A DNA stretch of 64,000 nucleotides from an uncultured Agromyces sp. (GCA_913053875.1 CAJXGN010000002.1:339427-403426), one strand, 5' to 3'; counted from the first letter of the stretch, positions 52,990 to 60,957 are shown. Program-made: numbers and translations. Notes: generated by a model not told the origin, from the sequence alone.

Positions 52990-53964
52990 TCAGCGCAGCT
53001 TCGGCAGCACCTCGCTGCCGAGGAGCTCGATCTGCTCGAAGAATCGGTCGAACTTGAACCGGAAGTCGAACACCAGGTGCTCGACGCCCAGCGCCTGGAA
53101 CTTCCTGATCTCCTCGACGGCCTCGTCCGGGTTGCCGACGATGAGCTGGCCCTCCAGGTCCTCGACGGTCTCGAAGGTACCCGAGGGCGGCTTGACCGCG
53201 AACTTGGCCTTGTTGGCCCACGCGAGCAGGCCGGGCACGTTCACGTGCTGCAGCGCCTCCTCGCGGGTCTCCTCGATCGACGTCGGGGGGATCACGGCGA
53301 CGGTCGGCATGGGCCGGCCCGAGGCATCCGTCATCTCGCGCATCTTCTGGATACGGCGGTCCATCGTCGCGAGCGAGATGCGGCCGGGCATCCAGCCGTC
53401 GGCATACTCGGCCGCGAGGCGGGCCGAGCGCGGGGTCGCGCCGCAGTACCAGAACGGCACGCGGCCGCCCACGGGCTTCGGCTCGATCGTCACGTTCTCG
53501 AACGAGAAGATGCCGTCGTCGTAGGTCACGTCGTTCTCGGTGAACACGCGCTTCAGGATCTCGGCGTTCGAGCGCACCGCCTCGACGCGGTCGAGGTCGC
53601 CCCAGCCGATCGCCTCGAACTCGTGGTCGAACGTGCCGGCGCCGAAGCCGAGGATCAGGCGCGGCCCGACGAGCTGCGTGATCGTGCCGGCCATGAGCGC
53701 GGTGACGAGCGGGTGGCGGAACGGGATGAGCGAGCCGGTGCCCAGTTCGAGCTTCTCGGTGACGGCGCCGATCGCGGTGAGCGTCGTGAGCGCGTCGTAG
53801 AAGGTGCGGTTGGGCTTCTCCATCTCGCCGTGCGGCTCGAACACCAGGTGGTCGCGCACCCAGACGGAGTCGAAGCCCTTGGCCTCGGCGAGCTTCGAGC
53901 CCTCGAGGAGCTTCTCGCGGCTGGCCTGTTCGCCGAAGTGGGGCAGCAGCAGTCCGAACTTCAT
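52990..53964 (-). CDS. LLM-family flavin or F420-dependent oxidoreductase
   Basis: 324-residue luciferase-like TIM barrel. Key parts: MKFGLLLPHFGEQASREKLLEGSKLAEAKGFDSVWVRDHL, ELGTGSLIPFRHPLVTALMAGTITQLVGPRLILGFGAG and the C-terminal LIVGNPDEAVEEIRKFQALGVEHLVFDFRFKF. It may use F420 (fbiA is nearby) or FMN like RutA monooxygenase. The reaction is unknown. It lies between the cyclic amidohydrolase gene, whose stop is two bases before its start, and the ATPase gene. Confidence 0.85.
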   Translation of the reverse strand: MKFGLLLPHFGEQASREKLLEGSKLAEAKGFDSVWVRDHLVFEPHGEMEKPNRTFYDALTTLTAIGAVTEKLELGTGSLIPFRHPLVTALMAGTITQLVGPRLILGFGAGTFDHEFEAIGWGDLDRVEAVRSNAEILKRVFTENDVTYDDGIFSFENVTIEPKPVGGRVPFWYCGATPRSARLAAEYADGWMPGRISLATMDRRIQKMREMTDASGRPMPTVAVIPPTSIEETREEALQHVNVPGLLAWANKAKFAVKPPSGTFETVEDLEGQLIVGNPDEAVEEIRKFQALGVEHLVFDFRFKFDRFFEQIELLGSEVLPKLR

Positions 53965-53966
53965 GG

Positions 53967-55400
53967 TCACTTCAGGTCCTTCCCGGCCAGGTCGGCCATG
54001 TGCTCGGCGGCAGCTGCCGCAGGGTCGTTGCGGGCGGCGGCGAGCACGCCGTACCCGGGCTCGCCGACGACGGCGCCGTCGGCGTAGACGTCCTGGCCGC
54101 GCACGATGGTGCGCTCGATGCGCGCGCTGATCGTGCGGCCGTCGTAGGGGGTCCATCCGGTCTTCGACATGACGTCGTCGTTGGTGATGGTCCACTCGTG
54201 CGCCATGTCGGCGATCACGATGTCGGCGTCGGCGCCGACCACGAGCGATCCCTTGACGCCCTCGAGGCCGAACTTCTCCGCCGGCACGGTCGCGACCATG
54301 TCGATCGCGCGCTGGAGGGTGAGCTGCCCGCGGTTCACGGCGTCCAGCATGAGCTCGTAGTAGTACTGGATGCCCGGCGTGCCGGTGTGGGCGCTCCACA
54401 TCTCGGTCCAGCCGATCTCCTTCTCCTCGCGCGTGTGCGGCGCGTGGTCGGAGCTGGCGATGTCGATGGTGCCGTCGCGCATGCCGTCCCAGACCGCGGC
54501 GCGGTTGTCGTCGGGCACCCAGTACGAGAGGGCGTACGGCCCGAGCACCTGCACGTCCTCCCAGGTGGAGAGGAACGGCGCCCAGTGGTTGACCTCGCAG
54601 GTGACGTCGACACCGGCGGCCTTGGCGCGACGCACGGCCTCGATCGAGCGCCGGGTCTGGATGTGCGCGATGTGCACGGGGCATCCGGATGCCTCGGCCA
54701 GCCGCAGCACGACGTCGATCGCCGTGTCCCAGATGACGCCCTCGCGTGCCGCGTACGCCGACGCGTAGCCCTCGGGGGTGTTGTCGCCGCGGGCGAGGTA
54801 CTGGCCCTCGATGTAGTCCATCAGCGCCTGGTCGTGCGGGTGGATGATGAACCGCTTCCCGGTGGCGACGATGTGGTCCATGATCTGCAGCAGGTGACCG
54901 TGGTCGTGCATGCCGGTGCCGGCGGGGTGCGGGTAGGTGCGGCCCGTGTCGACGACCATGTAGATCTTGTACGCGCGGATGCCCAGGTCGGACATGCCCT
55001 GGATCTCGGCGGGCTTGGTGGGGGCGGGGTTGTGGTTCCAGTCGACGATCGAGGTGCGGTCGTAGCGCTCGAACACGTCGGTGAGGGTCGCGACGTCGGT
55101 GGTCGGCGGCTGCAGGTTCGGCATGCCGAAGATGGTCGTGACCCCGCCGGCCGCGGCCTGCTGCGTGGTGGTGAGGATGTCGTCCTTGTGCTCGTAGCCC
55201 GGCTCGCGGGTGTGCACGTGCACGTCGACCATGCCGGGCAGCACGAGCCGGCCGGTCGCGTCGACGGTGCGGGCCGAGTCGATCGCGACGTCGCTGCCGA
55301 CGATGCCCGCGATGCGGCCGTCGGCGACGAGGACGTCGGCGGTGGTGGGGCCTGAGGGCGTCATCACGACGCCGCCGGTGATCCTGAGGTCGATGCTCAC
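53967..55400 (-). CDS. Cyclic amidohydrolase, dihydroorotase/hydantoinase-like
   Basis: Opens a cyclic amide or imide, 477 residues. The metal site has His61 and His63 in VDVHVHTREPGYEHKDD, a form closer to dihydroorotase and allantoinase than to hydA at 37 kb. The carboxylated Lys145 lies in IRAYKIYMVVD; other ligands are in FIIHPHDQALM and VHIAHIQTRRS, and the catalytic Asp in IASSDHAPHTREEKE. It is thus a different specificity from the first cluster's dihydropyrimidinase. The start is the GTG at 55400, overlapping the alpha/beta hydrolase gene by four bases. Confidence 0.9.
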   Translation of the reverse strand: MSIDLRITGGVVMTPSGPTTADVLVADGRIAGIVGSDVAIDSARTVDATGRLVLPGMVDVHVHTREPGYEHKDDILTTTQQAAAGGVTTIFGMPNLQPPTTDVATLTDVFERYDRTSIVDWNHNPAPTKPAEIQGMSDLGIRAYKIYMVVDTGRTYPHPAGTGMHDHGHLLQIMDHIVATGKRFIIHPHDQALMDYIEGQYLARGDNTPEGYASAYAAREGVIWDTAIDVVLRLAEASGCPVHIAHIQTRRSIEAVRRAKAAGVDVTCEVNHWAPFLSTWEDVQVLGPYALSYWVPDDNRAAVWDGMRDGTIDIASSDHAPHTREEKEIGWTEMWSAHTGTPGIQYYYELMLDAVNRGQLTLQRAIDMVATVPAEKFGLEGVKGSLVVGADADIVIADMAHEWTITNDDVMSKTGWTPYDGRTISARIERTIVRGQDVYADGAVVGEPGYGVLAAARNDPAAAAAEHMADLAGKDLK

Positions 55401-56347
55401 TGGGGTGCCTCCATGTGCTCGGTGGTCTCGGCCGCGCCGTCGGCGGCCGCGGTGCGCACGACGACGTCGCTCGGCTGCACGTGGCGGTCGAGCCAGTCGA
55501 CGATGCGGGGGGTCGTCTGGGTCCAGTAGCGGTCGTAGGCCGCGTAGTGGGTGGTGTGCCGCTGCATGATGAGTTGCTTCGGGCCCTGCGCGGCCTCGTA
55601 GAGGCGCTCGGCGTGGTCCGTCGGCGTCGTCGCGTCGCCCTCGACGCCGATCACGAGCAGCGGGGTGGTGAGGCGCTCGGCCGCGTCGATGGGGCGGTAG
55701 GCGAGGATCTCGTCGGCGGCCGAGAGCGGCACGGCGCTCGGGATGCGGTCGTCGACGTCGGCCTTGATCTTGGTGGCGCGGCGCTCGGGCGTCGGCACCA
55801 TGATCTCCTCGCGCGGGTGCACCAGGCGGCCGGTGCCGGTGGCGACCCGAGCCCGGCGGTCCTCCTCGAGGCCGGCGAGGAACGAGAGCCATTCGTGCTC
55901 GGGGCGCATGCGGTGCAGCCAGTCGGCACCGTCGGCGACGGGCACCTGGCTGACGGCGGCGCGCACGCGGGGGTCGGCGTCGGCGAGCAGCACGGCGTTG
56001 CCGCCGCCCGTGCCGCCGGTGCCGAAGACGCCGATCGCGTCGGCGATCACGTCGTCGCGGATGGTGAGGTACGTAACCGCGTTGACCAGGTCCTGGAGCT
56101 GGCGGACGGGCGAGAGGATGCCGCGGTCGCCGCCCGAGTCGCCGAACCCGCGGTAGTCGAACACGAGCACGCCGAAGCCGGCCGCCACGAGGGCCTCGTG
56201 GTAGCGCACGTAGAGCTTGGCGTCCTTGAGCCCGAGCCAGCCCGGGCCCTGCACGATCGCGCGGAACGGCCCGTCGCCGTCGGGCGTGCGCCAGAGGCCC
56301 GCGATGCGGTCCCCCTCGCTGAAGAACTCGACCGGGGTGGTCTTCAT
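55397..56347 (-). CDS. Alpha/beta hydrolase lacking the usual serine nucleophile
   Basis: 316-residue alpha/beta-hydrolase-fold protein. The strand and elbow where GxSxG is expected reads AIGVFGTGGTGGGNAVLL (residues ~104-121). The nucleophile position is Gly111, or Thr113 in a shifted alignment. The other triad residues look present: Asp in VIGVEGDATTPTDH and His in QRHTTHYAAYD. GPGWLGLKDAKLYVRYHEALVAAGFGVLVFDYRGFGDSGG supplies the oxyanion and lid region. It is the first gene of the minus-strand operon ending at ridA. An altered palindrome of the TGGATnCnGnATCCA type lies 120 bases upstream. Confidence 0.85.
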   Translation of the reverse strand: MKTTPVEFFSEGDRIAGLWRTPDGDGPFRAIVQGPGWLGLKDAKLYVRYHEALVAAGFGVLVFDYRGFGDSGGDRGILSPVRQLQDLVNAVTYLTIRDDVIADAIGVFGTGGTGGGNAVLLADADPRVRAAVSQVPVADGADWLHRMRPEHEWLSFLAGLEEDRRARVATGTGRLVHPREEIMVPTPERRATKIKADVDDRIPSAVPLSAADEILAYRPIDAAERLTTPLLVIGVEGDATTPTDHAERLYEAAQGPKQLIMQRHTTHYAAYDRYWTQTTPRIVDWLDRHVQPSDVVVRTAAADGAAETTEHMEAPQ

Positions 56348-56463
56348 GGATGCGGTCCTCTCGGATCGAACGACGTGGTGCGCGGGATCCGGCGGCCGGA
56401 CGATGCTCCGTCCGTCTGCGCCGGTGTCGGAGGTCTCCGCTCGGCCCGCACGTTCATCTTGTC

Positions 56464-56484
56464 GGATTCTGGATCCAGAATCCA
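56464..56484. promoter_or_regulatory. Third operator of the GGATAC type
   Basis: The sequence at 56464-56483 is a perfect 20-base palindrome. It contains TGGATCCAGAATCCA (56470-56484), which shares the TGGATnCnGnATCCA core with the sites at 48378 and 48490. It is placed before the alpha/beta hydrolase operon and, divergently, before the F420-0 importer genes. Confidence 0.6.
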
Positions 56485-56642
56485 GTATTGATTTCTGAGA
56501 ACCCTCCGGAGTATGCTGCCGAACGACCGCCGGTCCTGCTCTGACCGGTGCGAAGGCCCGGGCTTTGGGTCGAGTCGCCGACGTTCGTCGGATCCGTACA
56601 CCTGTTGCGCCATCTCGCGCACGTACCGACCCGGAAGGCCCC

Positions 56643-57641
56643 ATGCCCGCTGCATCCGCTCGTTCCCGTCGCGCACTCGTTGCGACCCTCCCCCTCGCCG
56701 CCCTGCTGCTGGCCGGCTGCGCGACGGCCGCCGCGCCCGCCCAGACCGACGAGCCCGACGCCGCCACCGGCTACCCGCTCACGATCGACAACTGCGGCAC
56801 CGAAGTGACCTTCGACGCCGCCCCCGAGCGCGTGGTCACGGTGAAGTCGTCGACCTACGAGCTGATGCTCGCGCTCGGCCTCGGCGACCGCATCGTCGGC
56901 GTCGCCTTCACCGACGGGCCGGTGCCCGAGGCCTACTCCGGGCTGTCGGACGAGATTCCCGTGCTGAGCGACCGCGTGCCGTCGCAGGAGGTCACGCTCG
57001 CCGCCGAGCCCGACCTGGTCTTCGCGGGATGGGAGTCGAACTTCTCGGCCGACGGTGCCGGCGAGCGCGACACGCTCGAGCAGCTCGGCGTGCACACCTA
57101 CGTGGCCCCCGCCGCGTGCAAGGCCGAGGGCTACATGCCCGACCCGCTCACCTTCGACGAGGTGTTCGCCGAGTTCGCCGAGGCGGGCGAGATCTTCGGC
57201 GTGCCCGCCGCCGCCGAGGGCCTCATCGCCGGCCAGCAGGCCGCGCTCGACGAGGTCGTGCCGAACGCCGACGGGCTCACGGCGCTCTGGTACAGCTCCG
57301 GCAGCGACACCCCGTACGTCGGCGCGGGCATCGGCGCACCGCAGATGATCATGGATGCCACCGGGCTGACGAACATCGCCGCCGACGTGCACGACACCTG
57401 GACGTCGATGGGCTGGGAGGCGATCGTCGACGCCGAGCCCGACGTGATCGTGCTGGTGGACGCCGCCTGGAACACCGCCGAGTCGAAGATCGAGCTGCTC
57501 GAGCAGAACCCCGCGACGGCCGCGCTGCCCGCGGTGCAGGAGCAGCGCTACGTGGTCGTCGACTTCCCAGCAACTGAAGCGGGCGTGCGCAACGTCAGCG
57601 CGGTCGAGTCGATCGTCGCGCAGCTCGAGGAGCTCGGGTAG
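56643..57641 (+). CDS. Putative F420-0 ABC transporter substrate-binding lipoprotein
   Basis: 332-residue FecB/BtuF-like binding protein with lipobox ALLLAGCAT. It opens with YPLTIDNCGTEVTFDAAPERVVTVKSSTYELMLALGLGDRIVGVAF. It ends ALPAVQEQRYVVVDFPATEAGVRNVSAVESIVAQL. Together with the next two genes it matches the three-gene actinobacterial cassette (TIGR03868/TIGR03869/TIGR03873) proposed to import F420-0; that ligand is a published proposal from genomic context, not proven. GGAAGG lies before the ATG at 56643. The permease gene starts two bases after its stop. Confidence 0.83.
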   Translation: MPAASARSRRALVATLPLAALLLAGCATAAAPAQTDEPDAATGYPLTIDNCGTEVTFDAAPERVVTVKSSTYELMLALGLGDRIVGVAFTDGPVPEAYSGLSDEIPVLSDRVPSQEVTLAAEPDLVFAGWESNFSADGAGERDTLEQLGVHTYVAPAACKAEGYMPDPLTFDEVFAEFAEAGEIFGVPAAAEGLIAGQQAALDEVVPNADGLTALWYSSGSDTPYVGAGIGAPQMIMDATGLTNIAADVHDTWTSMGWEAIVDAEPDVIVLVDAAWNTAESKIELLEQNPATAALPAVQEQRYVVVDFPATEAGVRNVSAVESIVAQLEELG

Positions 57642-57643
57642 CG

Positions 57644-58753
57644 ATGACGCAGCAGACGGATGCCCGGGAGCGCGCCATCAGCGCGCCCCAGGCGTCCGTG
57701 CGCGCGAACGCCGATGCGCCCGGCCGGCCGGAACGCGGCACGCGACGGGGCCTGCGCACCGCGGGCTGGGCGCTGCTGCTGGGCGTCGCGCTCGTGGCAT
57801 CCGTCGTCGTGGCCGTGACCATCGGACCCGCGAGCCTCAGCCCCGCCGACGTGCTCGCGAGCGTGCTCGCACACCTCGGCATCGGCGAACCGACCCTGTC
57901 GCCGCTGCGCGACGGCATCGTCTGGGAGCTGCGCATGCCCCGCGTGCTCACGGCGGCGGCCGTCGGCGCCGGGCTCGCGCTGTGCGGCGCGGTCATGCAG
58001 GCGCTCACGCGCAACCCGCTCGCCGACCCGTACCTGCTCGGCCTCTCGTCGGGCGCGTCGGTCGGCGCGGTCGTGGTGATCGTGCTGGGCGCCGGACTGC
58101 TGCTGCCGGTCGCCGCGTTCGCCGGCGCGCTCGTCGCGCTCGTCGCGACGCTCGGGCTCGCAAGCGCCGCGGGCGCCCTCACGCCGACCCGCACCGTGCT
58201 GGCGGGCCTCGCGGTCTCGAGCGTGTTCGGCGCGATCACGAGCCTCGTCATCTTCTGGAGTGCGACCGGCGACAGCTACCGCGAGATCCTCAACTGGCTG
58301 CTCGGCTCGCTCGCCGGCACCGACTGGACGTCGGTCGCGATCGCCGGCGGCGCGGTGGTGCTGATCGGGCTGCCGCTCATTGCGAGCGCCCGCACGCTCG
58401 ACGCCTTCGCGTTCGGCGACACCGCGGCCGCCGCGCTCGGCGTGCACGTCGGCCGCAGCCGCGCGCTGCTGCTCACCGGCACGGCGCTGCTCACCGGCGC
58501 GCTCGTCGCGGTGTCCGGGGCGATCGGATTCGTCGGGCTGATCCTCCCGCACGCCGTGCGCCTGCTCGTCGGCTCGCGGCACCGTGCCCTGCTGCCGCTC
58601 TCCGCCCTCGCGGGCGCGCTCTTCCTCGTCTGGGCCGACACGGGCGCGCGCACGCTCTTCGACCCGCGCGAGCTGCCCGTCGGCATCCTCACCGCCCTCA
58701 TCGGCGGCCCCGTGTTCGCCCTCATCATGCTCCGCAGCCGGAGGATCTCATGA
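57644..58753 (+). CDS. Putative F420-0 ABC transporter permease (FecCD type)
   Basis: 369 residues. A polar N-terminus of about 40 residues precedes about nine to ten hydrophobic helices. The family sequences WELRMPRVLTAAAVGAGLALCGAVMQALTRNPLADPYLLGLSSGASVGA and VSGAIGFVGLILPHAVRLLVGSRHRALLPLSAL are plain. It is of the iron-siderophore/cobalamin class. The ATPase gene overlaps its end by four bases. Confidence 0.88.
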   Translation: MTQQTDARERAISAPQASVRANADAPGRPERGTRRGLRTAGWALLLGVALVASVVVAVTIGPASLSPADVLASVLAHLGIGEPTLSPLRDGIVWELRMPRVLTAAAVGAGLALCGAVMQALTRNPLADPYLLGLSSGASVGAVVVIVLGAGLLLPVAAFAGALVALVATLGLASAAGALTPTRTVLAGLAVSSVFGAITSLVIFWSATGDSYREILNWLLGSLAGTDWTSVAIAGGAVVLIGLPLIASARTLDAFAFGDTAAAALGVHVGRSRALLLTGTALLTGALVAVSGAIGFVGLILPHAVRLLVGSRHRALLPLSALAGALFLVWADTGARTLFDPRELPVGILTALIGGPVFALIMLRSRRIS

Positions 58754-59643
58754 CCCGCACCATGCCCGACCCCCGCACCCCCGACCGCACCCTCCGCGAG
58801 TCGTCACGCCGCGGGGCTGAAGCGACACTTCATGACGACTCGGCGAACCCGCCGGGTCGTGACGCCGGGCTCGCGGGCGAGCGCGTGCGGTTCGCGCGCG
58901 GCGAGCGACTCATCGTCGACGACGTCGACATCACGGTGCCGGTCGGGCAGGTCGGCGCACTCGTCGGCCCGAACGGGGCGGGCAAGTCGACGCTGCTGCA
59001 CCTGGTCGCGGGGCTCCAGCGAGCGGATGCGGGTGAGGTGCGCTTCGGCGACCGCGACCTGTCGACCCTGCGACGCCGTCACCGCGCCCGGGTCATCGCG
59101 CTCGCCGAGCAGGAGGTGCGCGACGAACCGGGCCTCCGCGTGCACGAGGTCGTCGCCCTCGGACGCACCCCGCACCTCGGCGCGTTCCAGGGGCTCGGCG
59201 AGTTCGACCGCGCGCTCGTGCAGCGCTGCATCGACGACGCCGGGCTCGCGCACCTCGCCGACCGCGAGTACGGCACCCTCTCCGGCGGCGAGCGCCAGCG
59301 CGTGAACCTCGCCCGCGCACTCGCGCAGGAGCCCGTGCTGCTGTTGCTCGACGAGCCGACGAACCACCTCGACATCCGCGCGCAGCTCACCACGCTCTCG
59401 CTGCTCGGCGAGCTCGCCCGCGGCGGACTCACCGTGCTCGCGGCGCTCCACGACCTCGGGCTCGCCGCCGCCTACGCCGACCACGTGGTCGTGCTGCACG
59501 CCGGCCGCGTGGTCGCCGCCGGCCCCGCCGCCGAGACCCTCACCCCCGACCTGATCCACGACGTGTGGGGAGTCCACGCCGACGTGCTCGCGCACCCGCG
59601 CACCGGCCGCCCCCTCATCGCCTACGTCGACGACCGCGACTGA
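58750..59643 (+). CDS. Putative F420-0 ABC transporter ATPase with an inserted palindrome
   Basis: 297-residue FecE/BtuD-like ATPase. Walker A GPNGAGKST, Q-loop ALAEQEVRDE, signature LSGGERQR, Walker B LLLLDEPTNHLD and switch ALHDLGL are present. The first ~40 residues (RTPDRTLRESSRRGAEATLHDDSANPPG...) have no counterpart in such ATPases. They are encoded partly by a palindromic element at 58797-58842, which keeps the frame open. The gene ends 30 bases before two tandem hairpins. Confidence 0.87.
   Translation: MTRTMPDPRTPDRTLRESSRRGAEATLHDDSANPPGRDAGLAGERVRFARGERLIVDDVDITVPVGQVGALVGPNGAGKSTLLHLVAGLQRADAGEVRFGDRDLSTLRRRHRARVIALAEQEVRDEPGLRVHEVVALGRTPHLGAFQGLGEFDRALVQRCIDDAGLAHLADREYGTLSGGERQRVNLARALAQEPVLLLLDEPTNHLDIRAQLTTLSLLGELARGGLTVLAALHDLGLAAAYADHVVVLHAGRVVAAGPAAETLTPDLIHDVWGVHADVLAHPRTGRPLIAYVDDRD
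58797..58842 (+). repeat. Palindromic element in frame inside the ATPase gene
   Basis: Perfect arms CGAGTCGTCA (58797-58806) and TGACGACTCG (58833-58842), the right arm followed by GCG. An inner hairpin TGAAG-CGACA-CTTCA (58818-58832) sits directly against the right arm. The ACTCGGCG end is shared with the element at 34302-34376. It encodes about 15 extra residues and seems tolerated in the protein. Confidence 0.65.
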
Positions 59644-59675
59644 CCTCCCGCCCGCGGGCCGCCATCCGAGCTTCC

Positions 59676-59808
59676 CGAGACCCGTCAAGAACCTGCGCTC
59701 TCAGCCCCAGATCCGCACTCTTTCGACGGGTCTCGCGCACGCACCCCACGAGACCCGTCAAGAAACTGCACTCCCAGCCGCCAGAGCGCAGCAAATCGAC
59801 GGGTCTCG
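59676..59808. repeat. Two tandem hairpin elements between converging genes
   Basis: Each unit has perfect 11-base arms CGAGACCCGTC and GACGGGTCTCG (59676-59686 with 59725-59735; 59749-59759 with 59798-59808) and a 38-base loop. The loops begin AAGAACCTGC and AAGAAACTGC and then differ. The pair probably ends transcription from both sides. It could also be a duplicated mobile palindrome. Confidence 0.7.
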
Positions 59809-59844
59809 GCTCACGCAGACGCGCCACGCACCGCAGCCGGAGCG

Positions 59845-60522
59845 TCAGGGCGCGTGCGGCAGCGGCTTCGGGAAGAGGAAGCGCACGACGACGAGCGCGA
59901 TCGCCGCGCCCACGAGCTGCGCGCCGATGTAGGGCAGCACGGATGCCGGGGCGATGCCCGCGAACGTGTCCGAGATCATGCGCCCGACCGTGATCGCCGG
60001 GTTCGCGAAGCTCGTCGACGACGTGAAGAAGTACGCCGCGCCGATGTAGGCGCCGACCGCCGGCCCGGCCCACGCGGCGCGCCCCGTGCGGGCGAGCGCG
60101 AAGATGAGGCCGACCAGCCCAGCGGTCGCGACGACCTCGGCGAGCAGGTGCGCGGGGGCCGCGCGATCGGTCGTGCTCCAGGTGGCGGCGGGCAGCGCGA
60201 ACATGAGGTTGGCGACGACGGCGCCGGCGAGGCATCCGATCACCTGCGCCGGGATGTACCGCGCCACGTCGCCCCAGCCGCGGTAGCCGAGGGCGGCGTC
60301 GACGAGCGACACCACGGGGTTGAAGTGCGCGCCGCTCACGGTCTGGTACGCGAGGATCAGCACCGCGAGGCCGAACGCGGTCGCGATCGAGTTGATGAGC
60401 AGCGCGAGCCCGGTGTCGGCGGTGAGCGAGGCGCCCATGATGCCGGAGCCGATAACGACGGTCGCGAGCCCGGCACTGCCGAGGAACTCCGCGGTGAGAC
60501 GACGGGCGGATGCCGCGTTCAC
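59845..60522 (-). CDS. Aquaporin / MIP-family channel
   Basis: 225-residue channel for water or small neutral solutes. The two pore motifs are HFNPVVS (first Asn-Pro box, with Val for Ala) and FANPAIT. Six hydrophobic segments are seen. Aquaporins next to arsR genes (AqpS type) let arsenite leave the cell; the same use is likely here but not shown. The start is the GTG at 60522, overlapping the stop of the arsR-like gene by four bases. Confidence 0.88.
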   Translation of the reverse strand: MNAASARRLTAEFLGSAGLATVVIGSGIMGASLTADTGLALLINSIATAFGLAVLILAYQTVSGAHFNPVVSLVDAALGYRGWGDVARYIPAQVIGCLAGAVVANLMFALPAATWSTTDRAAPAHLLAEVVATAGLVGLIFALARTGRAAWAGPAVGAYIGAAYFFTSSTSFANPAITVGRMISDTFAGIAPASVLPYIGAQLVGAAIALVVVRFLFPKPLPHAP

Positions 60523-60944
60523 GCGTCGCCCAGCACCGAGGCGAGCCCCTCGAGGGCGCCCGGCACGAGCGAGAAGTACGCCCAGGTGCCGCGCTGCGAC
60601 CGGGTGAGGAACCCGGCCTCGGTCAGCACCTTGAGGTGATGCGACACCGTGGACTGGCTGAGCCCGACCGGCTCGATCAGGTCGCAGACGCACGCCTCGC
60701 CGCCCTCGGACGCAGCCACGATCGACATCAGCCGCAGGCGGGTCGGGTCGGCGAGCGCCTTGAGCGCGTGCGCGAGTTCGACGGCCTCGTCGTGGCCGAG
60801 CGGCTCGGTGACGAGCGGAGCGCAGCACGCGGCGGCGGATGCGGCGGAGTCGGCGCCGACCGCCACGGCAGCGACCGCCGGGGCCGCGTCGACGATCGTG
60901 GCGCCGTCGGGGGCGTCGAGGAGGGCGATGGGTCGGCTGGTCAC
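60519..60944 (-). CDS. ArsR-family metalloid-responsive repressor
   Basis: 141 residues. The winged helix is VCDLIEPVGLSQSTVSHHLKVLTEAGFLTRSQRGTWAYFSL. Cys residues lie in AAACCAPL near the N-terminus and EACVCDL just before the recognition region, suiting As(III) or Sb(III) sensing. I chose the GTG at 60944, seven bases after TAGCGT (leaderless), because the frame further upstream runs into the operator region. The aquaporin gene is translationally coupled to it. Confidence 0.88.
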   Translation of the reverse strand: MTSRPIALLDAPDGATIVDAAPAVAAVAVGADSAASAAACCAPLVTEPLGHDEAVELAHALKALADPTRLRLMSIVAASEGGEACVCDLIEPVGLSQSTVSHHLKVLTEAGFLTRSQRGTWAYFSLVPGALEGLASVLGDA

Positions 60945-60957
60945 GCGGAACACGCTA
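60945..60957 (-). promoter_or_regulatory. Leaderless promoter of the arsR-like gene
   Basis: On the minus strand TAGCGT (60957-60952), seven bases, then GTG at 60944. Confidence 0.5.
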
